Below, one piece after another: positions 33,366 through 40,291 of a stretch of 40,291 bases of DNA. Source of the DNA: an uncultured Collinsella sp. (GTDB lineage Bacteria; Actinomycetota; Coriobacteriia; Coriobacteriales; Coriobacteriaceae); NCBI GenBank assembly GCA_900541135.1, contig UQIG01000018.1:1-40291 (forward strand), written 5' to 3'. The notes under the pieces were generated by a model. The model saw only the letters and a list, made by a program, of their open reading frames with translations, was not told the origin of the DNA and searched no databases. Within the stretch, counting starts at the first letter, position 1; each line of letters begins with the position of its first letter. The translations under genes were made by a program, and so were the position numbers.

Positions 33366-35203
33366 CGAATAGCCTTGCTTCTAGCGCATCGTGCGCGCTA
33401 AACCGCGACCCTATGGTGGGCCTGCGCCTGGCGCGCGTCGACGGGTTTGAGCCGGCCGTCGCCCTGGGCGCGGACGAGCTTCCCGCCTACCTGCGCCGTT
33501 TTACGATGCTGTTTGCCGACGACGCCACCATGCGCCGTGGCGGCATCGGCCGCGTGACGCGTGCCGTCAACGCGCAGGGTGAGGCCGTGGCGCTCAAGCA
33601 ACTCATCTTGCCGACGCGCGACGAATTTGATGACGATGTCGCCCACGAGGCGCTGGTCGCTAAGTTTAAGGCGGCGTTTCGCGAGGAATACGAATGCCAT
33701 CGTGCCCTTTCGGGTCTTAAGGGCTTTCCGCGCTTATACGGGTGGGGCGAGGTTGACGGTGTGCCCGCGATTGTCATGGAGTGGGTCGAGGGCGAGACGC
33801 TTGCCTGCCTGCGCCCGCGCCTTGCCGTGGACGATGCCGGGCGTCTGTCGCCGCTCGTGGCGGCGCGTCTGGGTCGCGACCTGTTCGACCTGCTCTGCCG
33901 CATGAGCTTGGTGGGGGAGGGGTTCGTCCATCGCGATATCTCGCCCGCTAATATTATGGTGCGCACGGCGCGTCTGCCGCTCGACCGACAGCTTGCCGAA
34001 GGCGCCTTCGACCTGTGCTTGATCGACTTTGGCTCGTCGCTGGCGCTCGAGCCTGCCTCTGCGGTGGCGGGAACCGGCGGCAAGGCGTCGTTTACCGAGC
34101 GCTACGCCACGTTGCGCCGCGCGACGGTTGCCTACGCTCCGCCCGAGATGCTCACCGACGATATTGCCGACCTGCGCGTTTTGCGCATGTCGCCGGCAAT
34201 CGACGTGTATGCCGCGGCGAGTACGGTCTACGAGCTCATCGCCGGCGTCGCACCGTACGAGGTGGCGCTGAGCGCATCGGGCACCTCGGGTTCGCGCAAA
34301 AAGACGCGCGATATTGCCAGCCCCTATCGTCTCAAGATGGATACGCGCCCCGACTATCCCGCTGGCGCCCATGCGCCCGGTTGCGACCTAACCCAACTGC
34401 TCCGGCGTGAGCCCGATGTGGCGCTCGCCGCCGCCGAGCAGGCACAGCAGATGGGGCTCGAGCCGGACTCCGAGGAGCTGCGCGACGCGCTGGCATTTGT
34501 CGATGCCCAGTTGTTCGACGTGGTCATGGCCTGCCTGTCGTGTAATCAGGGCGATCGTCCCGAGCCCGCCGCGGTGGAGGCGGCGCTTACGACGTTTTGC
34601 GACCACTACGCGCAAAACGTCGGCCGCTCGCTTCGCGGCGAGCCGCTCACGCCCTGTCCCATGGATGCGTCCGGTCGCGTGGCCCGTCGCGCTGCGATGA
34701 TCGGCGCTGCGGCTGTCTGCGGCCTCGTGTGGGCCGTTGTGGTGGTTTCGGCGGCGCTGCTGGCGTCGGGTGCTCGTATGACGGTTGCCGTGGGGCACAT
34801 TTCGTGGTCCGGCACGCTGCCGGGTATCGTCGCCGCGCTCGCGCTGGCACTGCCGGGCATGGCGGGTATTGCCGTCGGTGCCATGGCGCACGATCGTCGC
34901 ACGGGGTTCCTGCATGGCGTGCTGGCGCTTTCTGCCTGCGAGGTTCCGGTGCTGATCGCGGTTGCATGCATCGTGTTTTCTCAGCGCGCCGTAGCGAGTG
35001 GCTTCGTTGCCGCCTTAATTGCAACCTATGCGCTCACGTGGTTTTTGCTGGCGATGGGGTTTGCCTTTGAGCTTCCCGCCGTGTCAGCACGACGTGCGAA
35101 AATTCCTATGGCGACGCCGCTTGCCGGCGGAGCCGCGGCTGCTCGCGCCTTTGGCGGGCCGGCCGAAGTATCCGACACTATCTCTGCGACCAAGGAGGGC
35201 TAA
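33362..35203 (+). CDS. Membrane-bound Ser/Thr protein kinase, 613 aa
   Basis: Kinase domain in residues about 45-420: GGIGRVTRAV loop, Lys79 (VALKQL), catalytic loop HRDISPAN (190-197) with Ser where HRDxKPxN kinases have Lys, IDFG (221-224), and APPEML. The loop Lys change is also seen in some other bacterial eukaryotic-like kinases, so activity is likely but not sure. The C-terminus has four hydrophobic helices (about 440-565) and no PASTA repeats. It lies between an exported protein and a FHA protein and starts inside the former's stop codon. It is unrelated in order to the pknB cluster. Confidence 0.88.
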   Translation: MTNSLASSASCALNRDPMVGLRLARVDGFEPAVALGADELPAYLRRFTMLFADDATMRRGGIGRVTRAVNAQGEAVALKQLILPTRDEFDDDVAHEALVAKFKAAFREEYECHRALSGLKGFPRLYGWGEVDGVPAIVMEWVEGETLACLRPRLAVDDAGRLSPLVAARLGRDLFDLLCRMSLVGEGFVHRDISPANIMVRTARLPLDRQLAEGAFDLCLIDFGSSLALEPASAVAGTGGKASFTERYATLRRATVAYAPPEMLTDDIADLRVLRMSPAIDVYAAASTVYELIAGVAPYEVALSASGTSGSRKKTRDIASPYRLKMDTRPDYPAGAHAPGCDLTQLLRREPDVALAAAEQAQQMGLEPDSEELRDALAFVDAQLFDVVMACLSCNQGDRPEPAAVEAALTTFCDHYAQNVGRSLRGEPLTPCPMDASGRVARRAAMIGAAAVCGLVWAVVVVSAALLASGARMTVAVGHISWSGTLPGIVAALALALPGMAGIAVGAMAHDRRTGFLHGVLALSACEVPVLIAVACIVFSQRAVASGFVAALIATYALTWFLLAMGFAFELPAVSARRAKIPMATPLAGGAAAARAFGGPAEVSDTISATKEG

Positions 35204-35206
35204 GCC

Positions 35207-36145
35207 ATGGCTTCTCAAGCTGAGCTCACCCCGTGCGGGGCAATGTTTGACATCTTTAAGCGCGCGGCGCACCTGAGCCATATCGAGCTGTGCGGCCTGG
35301 TGCTCTCGAGCCGCCCGCTCGCCGACGGCCGTAGTCCACAGAGCCGTGCCGCCGATCGCTCTTGGGTTTCGCGCTTTATCGTGCGCGCGCCGGTCGGCAC
35401 GCTGCAGGAGCGCTATTTTGCCGATTACGGCACCTCGGCCGCGCGCATTATGTCGCAGCTGGCCCTGCGCCGTCGCAATCCCATGGACGCCGCGGCCGTG
35501 ACCAACATGGTGTGCGGCCCCGCTGGCGAGCCCATGGTGCGGGCACTCGAGGAATGCCATCAGGACACGAATCTCTATCGCAATGCGCTCGAGCGCCTGT
35601 CGCAGGCGGCTGAGCTCATGCCCGCCGAGCGCGCCGAGGCCATCCTGGTGCTGTTTGTCGCCGTGGGCTGCTCGGCAGATGTCCGCTCGTCGGTGACCTA
35701 TGCCATCGACTACGCTCATGCGACCTGTGGCGGCGCCACGTCGACGCCACGCTCGCTGAGCACATCTTCGGTTGCAGGTGAGCACGAGGCGGCGCCTGCG
35801 CATCCGCTGGGACTGCTGCGCGTGCAAAACGGCTACGTGGTGAGCGCCCCGCGCTGGATTCAGCCGAGCGAGCAGGGCGTCGAGATCGGTGCGCTGGCGA
35901 CGGGGGAGGGCGATATCACCGACGTCGGCGACGACGTCTCGGCCCGCCATGCCCACGTGTGGTGCGATGACCAAAATGTCTGGTACGTCGAGGACCTGTC
36001 GTCCACCAACGGAACCGTGGTGGTAAACGGAGCGACGAACGTCTGCACCCAGGTCGAGCCCGGCCGCTCCGCTCGGCTCAACCCCGGTGACGGGCTCAGG
36101 CTCGGCGAATCCACCACCTACGCCATCCTCCTCGGCGCCCTCTAA
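35207..36145 (+). CDS. FHA-domain protein, 312 aa
   Basis: Cytosolic partner for the kinase just upstream (3 bp). Residues 1 to about 185 form a helical domain of unknown type; about 215-312 form a FHA domain with VSARHAHVWCD, DLSSTNGTVVVNG and LNPGDGLRLG. The conserved Ser, His and Asn residues of the phosphothreonine pocket are present, although the first Gly-Arg is not obvious (VEIGALATGEGD). An FHA protein next to a kinase usually means phosphorylation-dependent binding. The N-terminal half may be the effector. Confidence 0.88.
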   Translation: MASQAELTPCGAMFDIFKRAAHLSHIELCGLVLSSRPLADGRSPQSRAADRSWVSRFIVRAPVGTLQERYFADYGTSAARIMSQLALRRRNPMDAAAVTNMVCGPAGEPMVRALEECHQDTNLYRNALERLSQAAELMPAERAEAILVLFVAVGCSADVRSSVTYAIDYAHATCGGATSTPRSLSTSSVAGEHEAAPAHPLGLLRVQNGYVVSAPRWIQPSEQGVEIGALATGEGDITDVGDDVSARHAHVWCDDQNVWYVEDLSSTNGTVVVNGATNVCTQVEPGRSARLNPGDGLRLGESTTYAILLGAL

Positions 36146-36160
36146 CTCATCTCCTAAATA

Positions 36161-36227
36161 AGTTGCGGTGAAATGGGGACTGTTTAAGGCCGCGACCGGC
36201 AAAAACAGTCCCCATTTCACCGCAACT
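36161..36227. repeat. 25-bp perfect inverted repeat, REP-like, 17-nt loop
   Basis: Arms at 36161-36185 and 36203-36227 are perfectly complementary (starting agttgcggtg). It is 15 bp after the FHA stop and may act as its terminator. The motif ggtgaaatggggactgtttt resembles palindromes that I recall as dispersed repeats (REP/RAYT type) in other bacteria. Confidence 0.75.
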
Positions 36228-36337
36228 GCTGCGTTGTCCCCGGGGATTGCGTTCGCTGACATCGGCCGTGTGATAGTCACCCGGGGTAAACCTTTACCGC
36301 CCGCCTATATTTGCCGAAATATGGCTTGGCGGCGGGG

Positions 36338-36624
36338 TACAATAAGCCCGCATGCGGATTTCCGTTGCGGGCGCTTCCCATCGCCGGGGCGTGCCCGGGG
36401 GCATCCGGCATGCGGCCTTTGCGGCGCTCGGCCATGTGCAAGACGGGTAGCTGGGCCTGTGGAGCGCATTAACCGCCCCGCGCCTCGGCATGCCTTCTCT
36501 CCACGCCATGTACCTGCTGCTCAGTCTGCCTGCCAGATGATTGGAAGCAACAGCGAAAATCCCATCACGCCAACATCCCGGCGATCGCCGGGGCCTGTAT
36601 ACCTATATGAGAGGAGAGGGGTAT
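36338..36624 (+). promoter_or_regulatory. Promoter and long structured leader of nifJ
   Basis: tacaat at 36338-36343 is a likely -10; its -35 is poor (ttgccg about 20 bp upstream). The 275-nt leader contains a hairpin at 36346-36372 (gcccgca/tgcgggc with an inner cgga/tccg pair), GC-rich folds at 36380-36440 and a 16-bp palindrome cccggcgatcgccggg at 36577-36592. No convincing small ORF or known riboswitch was recognised. Confidence 0.45.
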
Positions 36625-40164
<3,540 letters not shown>

Positions 40165-40242
40165 GTCTCTCACCGCAGGATCTGAGGGCTGACCTTCGCG
40201 GACGTCCTCGGACATGAAAGAACCCCCGCTGCGCACTGAACT

Positions 40243-40281
40243 GCCTCCCATTTCTTGGACATGAGAAATGGGAGGCTTTTT
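40243..40281 (+). terminator. Intrinsic terminator at right end
   Basis: A perfect 13-bp stem (40243-40255 with 40264-40276), 8-nt loop and five T. It lies 79 bp after the nifJ stop. It may alternatively be the inverted end of an insertion sequence, as the window ends 10 bp later. Confidence 0.75.
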
Positions 40282-40291
40282 ATGCGTGTCG

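Overview
The window looks like a chromosome segment from a strictly anaerobic, high-GC actinobacterium of the class Coriobacteriia, most likely Collinsella or a close relative. This is inferred from three things: the actinobacterial FhaA-FhaB-PstP-RodA-PbpA-PknB cell-wall signalling cluster, a single-chain pyruvate:ferredoxin oxidoreductase, and PTS sugar uptake, all in GC-rich DNA. No database search was possible, so the genus is an informed guess.

Left part (1 to about 7040, minus strand): one end of an integrative mobilizable or conjugative element. Read from its right border inward it carries a tyrosine integrase, an unrecognised 242-aa protein, a small HTH protein, a DnaB-like ATPase, a MobC-like protein, a VirD4/TraG coupling protein and a MOBP-like relaxase, then a strong terminator and a complex hairpin that may belong to oriT. 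The right border is a 46-bp 3' fragment of a tRNA-Arg(CCT) gene. The other end lies outside the window.

Border zone (7041-10250): the tRNA tail and its terminator are duplicated at 7019-7135 and 10125-10241. Between them, bracketed by a perfect 25-bp direct repeat, sits a complete EcoRII-type restriction-modification pair (7299-9663) and the stump of an AAA ATPase gene. This reads as repeated integration at one tRNA locus.

Sugar region (10250-16740): a TIM-barrel sugar isomerase/epimerase and a PTS EIIBC form one operon, followed by a DeoR regulator, an AlsE-like epimerase with RpiB, and a divergent LacI regulator. Three matching palindromes tie the LacI protein to its own promoter and to the AlsE-RpiB operon. 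The set fits use of a rare hexose such as D-allose or D-allulose.

Cell-wall signalling cluster (16820-26980, minus strand): a polytopic kinase, FhaA, FhaB, a PP2C phosphatase, a RodA/FtsW protein fused in one chain to a class B penicillin-binding protein, and PknB with four PASTA repeats. A perfect 13-bp hairpin terminator closes it.

Housekeeping and second kinase module (27118-36145): a YcxB-like protein, then dnaX, ybaB and recR, then a tightly packed set of an exported Ser/Gly-linker protein, a second polytopic kinase and a second FHA protein. This last trio is the best candidate for an undescribed signalling system.

Right end (36146-40291): a 25-bp perfect inverted repeat, a long structured leader, nifJ, and a strong terminator.
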